Positions 16,254-25,802 are shown, numbered from the stretch's first letter. The stretch is DNA of 64,000 bases from Chthoniobacteraceae bacterium (GCA_028293625.1 JAQGOL010000035.1:372001-436000), one strand, 5' to 3'. The notes: generated by a model from the sequence alone, not told the origin. Program-made: numbers and translations.

Positions 16254-17327
16254 TCATCGGCGGGACGGCTGCACTTCGGTTGCGCCTTGCTCAAGCGAAT
16301 CGGCAATTCGGTTGGCCAATAATTGTGTGAACTCGGTTGAACCGGTCAGATTCAAATGCTGGGCGTCATACCGTTTGGCAGGGGCATAAAGCGACTCGTA
16401 AAGAACCGGGTCGTCGAATTCAAATGTCACCGGGTGGGAGCCGTCGGTGGCCCTCGGCAGGAGTGAACGCCCCAGCGCGGCCACCGGCGGCGCGACAAAA
16501 AAGGCGTGTGCCCCGGTCGATTCGATTTTTTTTACAAACCGCTCAAGCGCCACCTCCAGCACCGGATCCTGTCGAACGCGCCGATTCTCGGGGATTTTCA
16601 TGGCGGCCAGTTTTTCATCAAAAACAAGCGCCTCGGCCGGTTTCATCAACTCGTCGACCGGAAAATAACCACGATCCTTCTCGTCAATGGAAGTGACGTC
16701 GCTTTTCCCGGGCGCCTGAAGAAGCGCATAGCAGCGTCCAAGATTGCAATAGCGGCGCATCATCAGATTGAGATGGGCTGCCAGGAGTTCCCCATAATTT
16801 GTTGAAGGGCCGCCATTTGCCTTCGGATCCCGCAGGACGGCCCGGCAGGCTTCCATGGTGTAATGGAAATCATGCCAGTAAATGGCTCGCAACGATTGCT
16901 CGGCATTTACCGGATAAAGTTCGCGCCGCAACGGATTGAGATCGGTGACGATCATGCGCAGCCTTGGTTGTTTCCCCAGAATCTCAACGACCCTGTCCAG
17001 CAGGTAGCCGAGTTCGGGAAACGTCATTGCATCGACCCCCAGATTAACTGAGCAGGTGGGAAATCCGCGGGCCGCCATCGTCGCATCGAAGACGGCGGGT
17101 GAGATTTGCCGGCGGACCCGGCTCGACCCAATAAAGAGCACATCGTACGCATCGCGATGCGCGGCAAGCCAGGCGAGTTTGGCGGTCACTGTCGGTACAT
17201 CCTGCTCGGGCAGCAGCCAGTCGATTCCCATGCCGGCCACGATCAGCGACAGCACAAAAATAACGCTGTTTCGCAAGCCGCAGACGACGGCTGCATTTCG
17301 CGTTGTTTTCAAATAAGCGGCCTTCAT
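16254..17327 (-). CDS. SGNH-like membrane-anchored protein (paralogue of 51-1118)
   Basis: About 357 residues from the ATG at 17327 (the frame is open to 17411). One N-terminal membrane helix (SVIFVLSLIVAGMGIDWLL) precedes a soluble domain. LFIGSSRVRRQISP holds the putative nucleophile Ser; YDAQHLNLTGSTEFT near the C-terminus holds the block V His with a preceding Asp, closer to the canonical SGNH triad than in the copy at 51-1118. Family knowledge suggests an acyl-ester transfer or hydrolysis role on the polysaccharide in the periplasm, probably paired with the MBOAT at 19162. It is divergent from the next SGNH-type gene at 17450, with a 122-base spacer between them that should hold both promoters. 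Confidence 0.65.
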   Translation of the reverse strand: MKAAYLKTTRNAAVVCGLRNSVIFVLSLIVAGMGIDWLLPEQDVPTVTAKLAWLAAHRDAYDVLFIGSSRVRRQISPAVFDATMAARGFPTCSVNLGVDAMTFPELGYLLDRVVEILGKQPRLRMIVTDLNPLRRELYPVNAEQSLRAIYWHDFHYTMEACRAVLRDPKANGGPSTNYGELLAAHLNLMMRRYCNLGRCYALLQAPGKSDVTSIDEKDRGYFPVDELMKPAEALVFDEKLAAMKIPENRRVRQDPVLEVALERFVKKIESTGAHAFFVAPPVAALGRSLLPRATDGSHPVTFEFDDPVLYESLYAPAKRYDAQHLNLTGSTEFTQLLANRIADSLEQGATEVQPSRR

Positions 17328-17449
17328 CGGCCGGCAGCTATGGATTTTTTTGGAGAGCAAAGAAATTGCAAAATCTGCCCGGAAGACGCACATGGACCGG
17401 CGCCGCACCACCCTTTCGCCATCCGGCGTGATCCATCCTACATCCGCCC

Positions 17450-19162
17450 GTGGAATCTGAATACAGCAACAGCCAGCTAAGACGCTTTGTTTTGATATGG
17501 ATCGCTCTGGTCGCGCTGGTGGTAATGGTCATTTTTCCCGGACTGACTTTTCTTCTTCTAAACTGGGCGGACGATCCAAGCGCCCGCTGGGTGGAGGAGA
17601 TGTGGACTCGCAAGGTCCGCGCAGCACAACTTTGCTCCAGCGGACCGCGCCTGCTCATCGCGGGTGGATCGAGCGGACATTTCAGCGTTGATGCGGAATT
17701 GCTCGAAGCGCGTTTGGGAATTCCAACGATCAATCTGGCGACGCACGCCGGCTTGGGCCTGCGCTATCTGCTTGAGGATGTCCGGCAAGTAGCGCGAAAC
17801 GGAGACACCGTTTTACTGCATCTGGAGCGCCAGCATTACGGCTCAAAAATAATGGGCTGGACCGAACTTGAGCGAAAAGTGGTCTGGACGAGCAACCCTT
17901 CACGGCTTTTCCAATTGCCGCCTGGCGAACTGCTCCGGCAGCTTTACGGAAATCCGCTTTCCGATTACGCAAACTCGGTGACGCGCCTCGATCGCCGGCT
18001 GCACGGCGACCCGGTGAGCGCGGGCTATTCATTTGTCACCATGGGTCCGCGCGGCGATTTTCGCGATACCGTGCCCTTCCGCAAAATACCGGATCCCGCG
18101 CAGCTTGGAAAAATCGACGGGCCCGGGAAAGAGGCTACGGCAAGGCTGCGGGACTTTTTTAAATGGTGCGCCAAACGCGGCATCCATGTTGTGGGAGCAT
18201 CTCCGGGTGTGGTCCGAGTGCTTCCCGAAGATCAGGTGGGAGCGAGGCGGGCTTTCGAGTCAATCCGCGCATTTTATGAGCGGAACAAAGTGCCGATTCT
18301 GGAGTCTCCCGAGCTTTTTCAACTTCCCGCGGAACTCTTTTTCGATACGGCGCACCATGCCAACGCCGCAGGCCGGCGGCTGATTACCGAAGTGATAGCA
18401 AAAGGACTCGGAAGTGTGCTGGGACGGCCTGTTAAACAAGGCGACGGCACCGTGTTTCTCGTGGCCTCAAAAAGTGGCGGCACCGGCCGCGAGCTGCTTC
18501 TCTCCAAATCAGAAGCGCCTCTCTGCCGTTTTATTTCAAAAGACGATTTGCATCACCCGCTCTGCGTTACCCCGGAGGATGTTTCCCGATTGATCGAGCA
18601 AAAACAGCGGGTTCTCTTTGCCGACCCGGAGATTGGCGTGCTGCTTGATAAATCCGGCATTGCGAGCACGGCTCTGGAGGCGAAGAGCTCGACCTTAAAA
18701 GAGTGGGTGGAAGCTTATCCCGATCACCTTTTCGCCCTGGCAAGCGTTGCCGGCTTTGACACCGCGCCCTTAAATAGCGGCCTTCCTGAACCGTTTCGCA
18801 CCTTTGTCCTGGACCAAAACCGCTGCAAAGCCGCGCTCTTTGGCACGGGGCGTTATTCCACCCTCAAACTCTGCCGTTCTTCAAAAGAAAAAGTGGAGCT
18901 CCATCTGCCCATCTCCGAAAAGTGGTACTCCCGCACGCGTTTTCCTATGGACCTGCTGCTGGAGGCCACACCGGCGGGTTTGTCCGGCGCTGAGATCAGA
19001 CCGATCCGGGTCATGAACGATTCGGTCGTCAACCGGGACGATCCCGGACTGGCTGTCGCGGTGATTGATCCTGAGTGCGGGCTCGTTGTGAAACGCGGCT
19101 TTTTCAAGGGCATAACCTTGGTGGAGTGGGAACTTCGCCAGGTGCAACCAGGCGCGCTTTAA
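17450..19162 (+). CDS. SGNH-like protein with extra C-terminal domain, coupled to MBOAT
   Basis: A 570-residue protein with a GTG start and one N-terminal membrane helix (residues ~12-36). An SGNH-like domain follows: LLIAGGSSGHFSVDAELLE (Ser block) and FFDTAHHANAAGRRL (Asp-x-x-His block). Residues ~335-570 form an additional domain with repeated strands such as RVLFADPEIGVLLDKSG and LAVAVIDPECGLVVKRGFF. These faintly recall the ILEI/PANDER-type lectin-like fold, at low confidence. The stop overlaps the MBOAT start by one base (TAATG), so the two are made together. This is the classical arrangement of a periplasmic acyl-transfer partner with its membrane acyl donor. Probable role: O-acylation of the exported glycan. 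Confidence 0.6.
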   Translation: MESEYSNSQLRRFVLIWIALVALVVMVIFPGLTFLLLNWADDPSARWVEEMWTRKVRAAQLCSSGPRLLIAGGSSGHFSVDAELLEARLGIPTINLATHAGLGLRYLLEDVRQVARNGDTVLLHLERQHYGSKIMGWTELERKVVWTSNPSRLFQLPPGELLRQLYGNPLSDYANSVTRLDRRLHGDPVSAGYSFVTMGPRGDFRDTVPFRKIPDPAQLGKIDGPGKEATARLRDFFKWCAKRGIHVVGASPGVVRVLPEDQVGARRAFESIRAFYERNKVPILESPELFQLPAELFFDTAHHANAAGRRLITEVIAKGLGSVLGRPVKQGDGTVFLVASKSGGTGRELLLSKSEAPLCRFISKDDLHHPLCVTPEDVSRLIEQKQRVLFADPEIGVLLDKSGIASTALEAKSSTLKEWVEAYPDHLFALASVAGFDTAPLNSGLPEPFRTFVLDQNRCKAALFGTGRYSTLKLCRSSKEKVELHLPISEKWYSRTRFPMDLLLEATPAGLSGAEIRPIRVMNDSVVNRDDPGLAVAVIDPECGLVVKRGFFKGITLVEWELRQVQPGAL

Positions 19163-20595
19163 TGCTCTTTAACAGCTTCGAATTCCTATTCGGATTCCTG
19201 CCGCTTTGCCTGGCCGGTTATTTCCTTTTAACCCGCGTGCCCCGGCTGGCGAGCATCTGGCTCGCGCTGGCATCGCTGGTTTTTTACGGATTATGGCAAT
19301 ACGACCCGGCGACGCCCGGGAAAGAGGCCCGGCGGCTTTTGCTTTACGTGGCGTTGCTTTGCGGCAGCACGGGCGCGAATTACCTGGCCGGCTATTTTCT
19401 GCAAAAGAGGCCGCGAAAATGGCTGCTCGCCCTCGGCATCAGCGCCAATCTCGTGGTGCTTGGTTATTTCAAATACAGCGCGTTCCTGGTCGAGACATTG
19501 AACACGCTTTCAAGCGGCACATTTGAAATCCCGCGGATCATTCTGCCCCTCGCCATCTCGTTTTATACCTTCACCCAGATTGCGTTTCTCGTGGATGCCT
19601 ACCGCGGGCTTGCCAGGGAATTAAGCTTCGCGAGGTATTGTCTGTTTGTTTTCTTTTTCCCTCATCTGATTGCCGGGCCGATTGTTCATCACTCGGATAT
19701 CATGCGGCAGTTTTCGCTTCCGGAAGCAAAACGCTGGAACCTCGGCAATGTCAGCGCGGGCATCCTCTGGCTGAGTCTTGGATTATTTAAAAAAGTCGTG
19801 ATCGCCGATTCGTTCGCGCCGCTTGCCAACTCGGTTTTTGCCCATGCCGGCAGCGTCTCCATATTGGAAGCGTGGTGCGGTGTGCTCGCTTACACGTTTC
19901 AACTCTATTTTGATTTCTCGGGCTATAGCGACATGGCCATCGGCGTCAGCCTCTTTTTTAATATCCGGCTTCCGGACAATTTTAACGCCCCGTATCGCGC
20001 CACCTCGATTGTCGATTTCTGGCGGCGCTGGCACATCACGCTCTCGCGGTTTTTACGCGACTACCTTTACATCCCGCTTGGAGGCAACCGGCGCGGCCCG
20101 GCTCAGCGCTACATTAATTTATTTCTCACCATGCTCCTTGGCGGCATCTGGCATGGCGCGGGATGGACTTATCTGATTTGGGGCGGCTACCACGGAATCC
20201 TGCTGATCGGCTGCCATCTCTGGCAGGGACTCAAACGGCCGCTGCCTCTCTGGATTGCGCGGTTGGGCACGTTTATAGCGGTCGTGATCGGATGGGCGAT
20301 TTTTCGCGCCAAATCCCTTTCCCAGGCGCATGAGATTTTCAGTGCCATGATCGATTTCGGCTCATTCCGGATGCATTCGCTGGCGTCATCGCTGCAGGTC
20401 GAGGACTTCGCGTTTCTCGCCGGCATCCTGATGGTGGTCAACATGGCGCCGACCACCAAGCAATGGATCGAATCCCGGCGCATGAATTCACGGGATGGGA
20501 TCGTGGCGGCGCTTTTGTTTGTTTGCGCTCTTCTTCTGATGCGCAACACCGTGCTGCAATTTCGGCAGAGCGAGTTCATTTACTTCCAGTTTTAA
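19162..20595 (+). CDS. MBOAT family O-acyltransferase (AlgI-like)
   Basis: A 477-residue polytopic membrane protein. The start is the ATG at 19162, which overlaps the preceding stop; an upstream in-frame start would lie inside the previous gene. Diagnostic MBOAT features are FNSFEFLFGFLPL at the start, YLAGYFLQKR, YTFTQIAFLVDAYRG, WRRWHITLSRFLRDYLYIPLGG and the catalytic-His segment GGIWHGAGWTYLIWGGYHG. AlgI-type members pass acetyl groups from acetyl-CoA through the membrane to a periplasmic SGNH partner, which puts them on a polysaccharide. The partner is most likely the coupled protein at 17450-19162, with two further SGNH-like paralogues in the locus. Confidence 0.93.
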   Translation: MLFNSFEFLFGFLPLCLAGYFLLTRVPRLASIWLALASLVFYGLWQYDPATPGKEARRLLLYVALLCGSTGANYLAGYFLQKRPRKWLLALGISANLVVLGYFKYSAFLVETLNTLSSGTFEIPRIILPLAISFYTFTQIAFLVDAYRGLARELSFARYCLFVFFFPHLIAGPIVHHSDIMRQFSLPEAKRWNLGNVSAGILWLSLGLFKKVVIADSFAPLANSVFAHAGSVSILEAWCGVLAYTFQLYFDFSGYSDMAIGVSLFFNIRLPDNFNAPYRATSIVDFWRRWHITLSRFLRDYLYIPLGGNRRGPAQRYINLFLTMLLGGIWHGAGWTYLIWGGYHGILLIGCHLWQGLKRPLPLWIARLGTFIAVVIGWAIFRAKSLSQAHEIFSAMIDFGSFRMHSLASSLQVEDFAFLAGILMVVNMAPTTKQWIESRRMNSRDGIVAALLFVCALLLMRNTVLQFRQSEFIYFQF

Positions 20596-20656
20596 GCATC
20601 CACCCGACGCAGTTGAGAATTTACATCGTGGAAAACGGCCGCATACGTTCTCCGCG

Positions 20657-21637
20657 ATGATTTCCGTCACAGTCCCAATTTGCAACGAAGCTGGAAACAT
20701 CCCCGCCCTCTATGAACGGGTGCGCGCCACGATGGAAAAGCTCGGCCGCCCCTGGGAGCTCATTTTAATCAACGATGGGAGCACCGACGGCAGTGACGTG
20801 CTCCTTGATGCCATCGCCGACAAAGACAGCGCGGTGAAGGTGATCCATTTCCGGCGCAACTTCGGACAGACCGCCGCGATGATGGCCGGCTTTGATTTTG
20901 CCAAGGGCGATATCATCGTTCCCATGGATGGCGATCTGCAAAATGATCCCGCCGATATTCCGCTCATGCTCGCCAAGCTTGAGGAGGGTTACGATGTCTG
21001 CTCAGGCTGGCGCAAGGATCGCAAGGACGACGCGATCAAACGCAATCTGCCCAGCATTCTGGCCAACCAGCTCATCTCGCTCGTCTCCGGTGTGCGGCTG
21101 CATGATTTCGGCTGTTCGCTCAAGGCGTACCGGCGCGAAGTGATCGAAGGCGTGCGTCTTTACGGGGAAATGCATCGGTTTTTGCCCATCTACGTGAGCT
21201 GGCACGGAGCAAAAATCACCGAGGTCGCTGTCAGCCACGCGGCCCGCACGAGCGGCAGCTCCAAATACGGGCTTGAGCGCGTGCTTAAAGTGCTCGCCGA
21301 TCTGATTGTCGTAAAGTTCCTCGACCGGTTTCAGCAAAAACCGATGTATATCTTCGGCGCCGTCGGACTGAGTTCCTTTGGCATCAGCTTTTGCAGCGGG
21401 ATATTCGCGCTTTACCGCAAATTGATCGAAGGCGAATCGTTCATCAAAAACCCGCTTCTCCTGCTCGGCGTGTTGACCGGGATGACGGGACTGATGTGCA
21501 TCCTGATGGGGCTGTTGGCGGAAATGATCATGCGGACCTTTTACGAGTCCCAGGGCAAAAACGTCTATCTGGTGCGCGAGATGCGCAACATGGACCGTGG
21601 CACCGTCACCGTCATGCTCCCGCCCCGCGCCCTGTGA
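20657..21637 (+). CDS. GtrB/DPM1-like polyprenyl-phosphate glycosyltransferase
   Basis: A 326-residue GT2 enzyme with ISVTVPICNEAGNIPALYERV, LINDGSTDGS and VPMDGDLQNDPADIP (the DxD in a D-x-D-L-Q-N-D-P phrase typical of DPM1/GtrB/ArnC). Two C-terminal membrane helices (PMYIFGAVGLSSFGISF and LLGVLTGMTGLMCILMG) match the bacterial GtrB class. The reaction is transfer of a hexose or aminosugar from a nucleotide donor to undecaprenyl phosphate, giving a donor for extracytoplasmic glycosylation. The membrane GT-C protein at 26921 would be a natural user of such a lipid-linked sugar. Confidence 0.9.
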   Translation: MISVTVPICNEAGNIPALYERVRATMEKLGRPWELILINDGSTDGSDVLLDAIADKDSAVKVIHFRRNFGQTAAMMAGFDFAKGDIIVPMDGDLQNDPADIPLMLAKLEEGYDVCSGWRKDRKDDAIKRNLPSILANQLISLVSGVRLHDFGCSLKAYRREVIEGVRLYGEMHRFLPIYVSWHGAKITEVAVSHAARTSGSSKYGLERVLKVLADLIVVKFLDRFQQKPMYIFGAVGLSSFGISFCSGIFALYRKLIEGESFIKNPLLLLGVLTGMTGLMCILMGLLAEMIMRTFYESQGKNVYLVREMRNMDRGTVTVMLPPRAL

Positions 21638-21677
21638 GCTTAAATCTTCCATCCATCGTGCTGAAGGTTCTTTTGTC

Positions 21678-23519
21678 ATGTGCGGAATAGCCGGCTTCGC
21701 CGGGAATGGAGACCTCGGCACATTACGCGCCATGACCGACGCGATCCGGCATCGCGGTCCGGATGCCGAAGGATTCTGGCATGACGCAGGGGTGTTTTTG
21801 GGGCATCGCCGCCTTTCGATTGTCGATCTGGCAGGCGGCAGCCAGCCGATGTGGAGCCAGGATGGCGAACTGGGCGTGGTCTTCAATGGCGAGATTTATA
21901 ATCACAACGAATTGCGCGCCGAGCTCAAGGGAAGGGGACACCATTTCGTAACCGATCATTCCGATACCGAGGTGTTGCTCCACGGTTACCGCGAATGGGG
22001 CGAGGCTTTTGTGGAACGCCTCAACGGGATGTGGGCTTTCGTTCTTTTTGATCGCAAATCCCGGTCCCTTTTCGGGAGCCGCGATCGGTTCGGGAAAAAG
22101 CCGCTCTATTATTTCAACGAAAACGGCACGTTCGGGTTCGGCTCGGAATTGCCCGCCCTTTTGGCGCATCCGGCCTCGCCGCGCAGCCTCTCGGCGCTCT
22201 CGCTTCAGAAATATTTTGCCTATTGTTACATCCCGGCGCCGCGTTCGATCTACGAGCGGGTTTGGAAATTGCCGGGCGGCCATTCCTTTCGTTTTGATCT
22301 TGCGAGCCGCGAGCTCAAAACGTGGCGGTACTGGGAGTTTGTTCTCGAACCGGATGAGGCGCTGAATGCCGGCGGCACCGACCTGCTTTGTGAGGAAATT
22401 CGCGATGTGCTTGAACGTGCGGTCAAACGCCGGCTCATGTCCGACGTGCCGCTCGGCGTGTTTCTCAGCGGCGGCATCGATTCGTCTTCCATCGCCGCGC
22501 TCGCCGCAAAACACGTTCCGGAGCTGAACACATTCAGCATCGGATTTAACGAGCCGAGTTTTGATGAATCGAGTCATGCCCGGCTCGTGGCTCAAAAGCT
22601 CGGCACCCGGCATCACGAAGAAATTCTCGACCTGGACAAAGCCGTGGCGCTTCTCCCTGAGATTGTGGCGCGCCTCGATGAACCGCTCGGCGACGGTTCA
22701 CTGCTGCCAACCTATTTGCTTTCCCGGTTCACCCGCCAGCATGTCACCGTCGCCCTTGGCGGTGATGGGGCGGATGAACTCTTTGCCGGATACGACCCGA
22801 TGCGCGCCTTGCAGGCCGCTGAAATTTACTCCCGATTTGTCCCGCGTCCGCTCCATGGCGCGATCCGGTTGATGGCGGGAAGGTTGCCGGTCAGCCACGC
22901 GAACATCAGTTTTGATTTTAAAATCAAACGAACGCTCATGGGGCTCAGCTACCCGCCCCAGCTTTGGAATCCGGTCTGGATGGGCGCCATCGAGCCGTCC
23001 GAGCTGGGCGATCTTTTCGGGGGAGCGTGCGATGTGGAGAATGTCTACAGCGAGGCGATTGAAGCATGGGATCGCTGCGCGCAACCCAACCTGATCGATC
23101 GCGCCCTGCAGTTCTGGACAACGCTTTATTTGCAGGATGGCATCCTGGCCAAGGTCGACCGGGCCAGCATGATGCCTTCGCTTGAGGCGCGTTCCCCTTT
23201 TCTCGACATTGAATTTGTCGATCTCGCCCGGCGCATCCCGCATCAGCTTAAACTGCGGGGCGGCACGACCAAATGGATTTTAAAACGCGCGCTCGCCCCG
23301 TTGCTGCCGCGCGAGATCATCGAGCGCCCGAAAAAGGGATTCGGCATGCCGATCGGCCGCTGGTTGCGGGAAGACCGGTTCGATTTTTCCGCCCCCGCGC
23401 CGGCTCCCGTCAGCCGCGCCTTCCTCGATGGAAAACTTGCCGCGCATCGAAACGGCAAATCCGATGAGCGGCTTTTCCTGTGGTGCGCATGGCTGCTGAA
23501 CCGTTGGATGCAGAAGTGA
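21678..23519 (+). CDS. asnB: AsnB-type glutamine-dependent amidotransferase
   Basis: A 613-residue class II amidotransferase; the start is fixed by MCGIAGF, because Cys2 is the catalytic nucleophile once the Met is removed. The N-terminal glutaminase (about 1-200) has RHRGPDAEG and GEIYNHNELR. The synthetase domain has FLSGGIDSSSIAAL, the PP-loop for ATP, and GGDGADELFAGYDPM. The closing RPKKGFGMPIGRWLR region is complete. The canonical reaction is aspartate + glutamine + ATP to asparagine. AsnB-like genes inside surface-glycan loci often amidate uronic acids or other carboxylates, and that is a good alternative here. It lies two bases before a GT4 gene. Confidence 0.88.
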   Translation: MCGIAGFAGNGDLGTLRAMTDAIRHRGPDAEGFWHDAGVFLGHRRLSIVDLAGGSQPMWSQDGELGVVFNGEIYNHNELRAELKGRGHHFVTDHSDTEVLLHGYREWGEAFVERLNGMWAFVLFDRKSRSLFGSRDRFGKKPLYYFNENGTFGFGSELPALLAHPASPRSLSALSLQKYFAYCYIPAPRSIYERVWKLPGGHSFRFDLASRELKTWRYWEFVLEPDEALNAGGTDLLCEEIRDVLERAVKRRLMSDVPLGVFLSGGIDSSSIAALAAKHVPELNTFSIGFNEPSFDESSHARLVAQKLGTRHHEEILDLDKAVALLPEIVARLDEPLGDGSLLPTYLLSRFTRQHVTVALGGDGADELFAGYDPMRALQAAEIYSRFVPRPLHGAIRLMAGRLPVSHANISFDFKIKRTLMGLSYPPQLWNPVWMGAIEPSELGDLFGGACDVENVYSEAIEAWDRCAQPNLIDRALQFWTTLYLQDGILAKVDRASMMPSLEARSPFLDIEFVDLARRIPHQLKLRGGTTKWILKRALAPLLPREIIERPKKGFGMPIGRWLREDRFDFSAPAPAPVSRAFLDGKLAAHRNGKSDERLFLWCAWLLNRWMQK

Positions 23520-23520
23520 A

Positions 23521-24678
23521 ATGAGAATCCTGGTGCTTTGTTATGAATATCCGCCCCTTGGAGGAGGCGGCGGCCGCGCTGCAAAGAGCGTCGCGGAAGA
23601 ACTTGCCCGACGCGGACACGAGGTCCGGGTTCAAACGGCCGGGATGCGCCATTTGCCACCGCGCGAAACCATTGAAGGAGTCGAAGTTTTCCGGCGCGAG
23701 TCGTTCCGCCGCCGGGAGGAATCGTGCAGCGTGGCCGAGATGGCGCTTTACCTGGTAACGAGTTTTTTACCTACGCTGGGGCATCTTCGCGCCTGGCGGC
23801 CCGATGTGATCCACGCGCATTTTGCGGTCCCGACCGGAGCCCTGGCGTTGGCGGCGCATATTCTGAGCGGCGTGCCATATGTGCTTACGGTGCAATTGGG
23901 GGATGTTCCCGGCGGAGTTCCTGAACAGACCGACAAGCTGTTTCGCTGGCTCAACCCGTTCATCACTCCGATCTGGAAGCGTGCGGCGGCCATCACCGTG
24001 GTCAGTGAATTTGTCAAACGCCTGGCGATCGAGGCGTATGGCTTGCCTGTGCGGCGCATCCCCAATGGGATCGCGTTGGAAGCGACACTGCCGCCTTTGG
24101 TGCCCGAGAGGCAGCCGATTCGGCTCCTGAGCGTTGGCCGGTTTAATCCGCAGAAAAACTACCCCTTTCTCATCGATGCCCTGGCGCGTGTCGCGGATCT
24201 GAAAAATTGGCGGCTCACGATGATCGGCGACGGCGCGGAGATGCCCGCTGTCAAAGGCAGGATTGCGGCCCATGGGCTTGAAGACCGGATCGAACTACTT
24301 GGCTGGCTCGGCGCCGGCGATGTTCAAAGCCAGATGGACGGGTCGGAGGTTTTTCTCATGCCATCGCTTTCCGAAGGACTCTCGGTAGCTGCCGTGGAGG
24401 CGTTGAAATCGGGGCTCGCCATTCTTGGCAGCGAGATTGGCGGGCTTACTGATCTCGTCGACCAGGGCGGGAACGGCTTCCTTGTCCCGGTCAACGATCT
24501 CGATGCATATGCGGGCAAGCTTCGCCTTCTTCTCACCAACGAACCGTTGCTCTTTCAGTGCAGGTCCGGCAGCCGAACCAAAGTCCACGAGTTCGATCTC
24601 AAAGAAATCGGCGCGGAGTATGAAGAAACGCTGAGAGCCGCGGCGTTGCTTCGAAAAAAACGGGCGCTTGGGGTATGA
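23521..24678 (+). CDS. GT4 glycosyltransferase
   Basis: A 385-residue GT-B enzyme. The N-terminal domain has YEYPPLGGGGGRAAKSVAEEL, the glycine-rich loop of GT4 enzymes (WcaL/PimB-like), then IHAHFAVPTGALA. The C-terminal donor domain has LLSVGRFNPQKNYPFLIDAL and the conserved MPSLSEGLSVAAVEALKSGL, with the E-x7-E motif that binds the nucleotide sugar. The reading frame starts one base after the AsnB stop, so the two genes share an mRNA. The sugar donated is unknown. Confidence 0.92.
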   Translation: MRILVLCYEYPPLGGGGGRAAKSVAEELARRGHEVRVQTAGMRHLPPRETIEGVEVFRRESFRRREESCSVAEMALYLVTSFLPTLGHLRAWRPDVIHAHFAVPTGALALAAHILSGVPYVLTVQLGDVPGGVPEQTDKLFRWLNPFITPIWKRAAAITVVSEFVKRLAIEAYGLPVRRIPNGIALEATLPPLVPERQPIRLLSVGRFNPQKNYPFLIDALARVADLKNWRLTMIGDGAEMPAVKGRIAAHGLEDRIELLGWLGAGDVQSQMDGSEVFLMPSLSEGLSVAAVEALKSGLAILGSEIGGLTDLVDQGGNGFLVPVNDLDAYAGKLRLLLTNEPLLFQCRSGSRTKVHEFDLKEIGAEYEETLRAAALLRKKRALGV

Positions 24679-24693
24679 TATTCGGACGCCCGT
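24654..24693 (-). terminator. Intrinsic terminator for the minus-strand GT4 gene
   Basis: On the minus strand ACGGGCG (24693-24687) pairs with CGCCCG(T) (24666-24660), separated by 20 bases, and runs straight into seven T residues (24660-24654). It lies 57 bases downstream of the stop at 24750 and overlaps the tail of the convergent plus-strand GT4 gene, so it separates two convergent transcripts. Confidence 0.5.
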
Positions 24694-24749
24694 AATTGAT
24701 CGATTTAAAGCTCGAGTTGGTACTGCTGCGGACTCTTGCGTCCGCCACG

Positions 24750-25802
24750 TTAGGATTCCCGGTAGATGGCCATCAGCCGGGCGCGGATCTCTTCATCGCT
24801 GCTCACCTGTTCCTGGCGGATTTGTTCGATAAAACGGGTCCGGGTTGTTTCATCGGACATTTGCTCGAGCGCGGCGGCCAATGCATGGGATGAACGCGGT
24901 TCAACAAGGAGCCCGTTGATGCCATCGCGCACGACATCGCCAATGCCGCCGACGCAGGTGGCGATGACCGGTTTATCGAATGCGAATGCCATATAGACCA
25001 CGCCACTTTGGGAAGCAGAGATATATGGCAGCGCGATGACATGGGCCGCGTTGAAAAGCGCGCTCATTTCCTCCTCAGTGATAAACCGGTGGATGGTGCG
25101 GATATTGGGTGCATCGAGCTCGTAACCGGAGAGGTCGCCTTCCCCTGCGATAGTCAGGGTAAAACGTGCCGGATCAAGCTGGCGAAATGCTTCCAGAAGA
25201 TACTCAAGTCCTTTGTAGCGCAGCATCCGGCCAAAAAAGAGCACCGAGAGCGGACCGTCGCGGTGAGCCGGCGATTTGTCCTGGGCCCAGAGCCGGTAAT
25301 TGACATGCGGCAACACCCGCACCCGGGAACGGAGGAAAAAAGGGAGCTCGGCGCGGATCACTTCCGAGTGGACGATGATTTTACGGACACAGAAAAAGAG
25401 GAGCAGCGGATGGAGCCGCATAAAAAGCCGTTTAACCAGCCGCTCACCCTCGTGCGGCACCGCATCATGGAGTGTGACGACTACATTCAAAAAAGCGAAT
25501 AACGGGAAAAGTGGGAGAAGCACCGGCAGCTCGCTATTGAGATGGATGGCGAGCGGTTTTCGCCGGATGATCTCCCGGGCCAATCGCCACAAGGTTGTCG
25601 ATGCGCCCAAACTAACCGCCTTGAGTTCAACAGGCCACCCTTCCACCGGCACGCGGCTGGCATGGTTGCGAACGTAAAGGAGATCGACCTCGGCGGCCAT
25701 CGCCGCGACTAGCGATTCGGAGTAATGCATCATCCCGCTCTCCGGCCACAGATTGATGTATACGACGGTCTCGCGCAGAGTATGGGAGGGCTCGGATGGC
25801 AT
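24750..25802 (-). CDS. GT4 glycosyltransferase
   Basis: A 350-residue GT-B enzyme. The donor domain has VLFFGRMLRYKGLEYLLEA, EGDLSGYELD and ALPYISASQSGVVYMAFAFDKP, an acidic-poor but recognisable version of the GT4 nucleotide-binding loop, with the last Glu displaced. It stands alone on the minus strand between convergent (23521-24678) and divergent (25903) neighbours; the 100-base spacer at its start is shared with the epimerase gene. The role is assembly of the surface glycan; specificity is unknown. Confidence 0.85.
   Translation of the reverse strand: MPSEPSHTLRETVVYINLWPESGMMHYSESLVAAMAAEVDLLYVRNHASRVPVEGWPVELKAVSLGASTTLWRLAREIIRRKPLAIHLNSELPVLLPLFPLFAFLNVVVTLHDAVPHEGERLVKRLFMRLHPLLLFFCVRKIIVHSEVIRAELPFFLRSRVRVLPHVNYRLWAQDKSPAHRDGPLSVLFFGRMLRYKGLEYLLEAFRQLDPARFTLTIAGEGDLSGYELDAPNIRTIHRFITEEEMSALFNAAHVIALPYISASQSGVVYMAFAFDKPVIATCVGGIGDVVRDGINGLLVEPRSSHALAAALEQMSDETTRTRFIEQIRQEQVSSDEEIRARLMAIYRES

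Noticed and set aside
21678-23519. Exosortase-associated amidotransferase reading of the AsnB-like gene
   Set aside because: No exosortase, PEP-CTERM protein or typical exosortase-locus neighbour is visible in the window.
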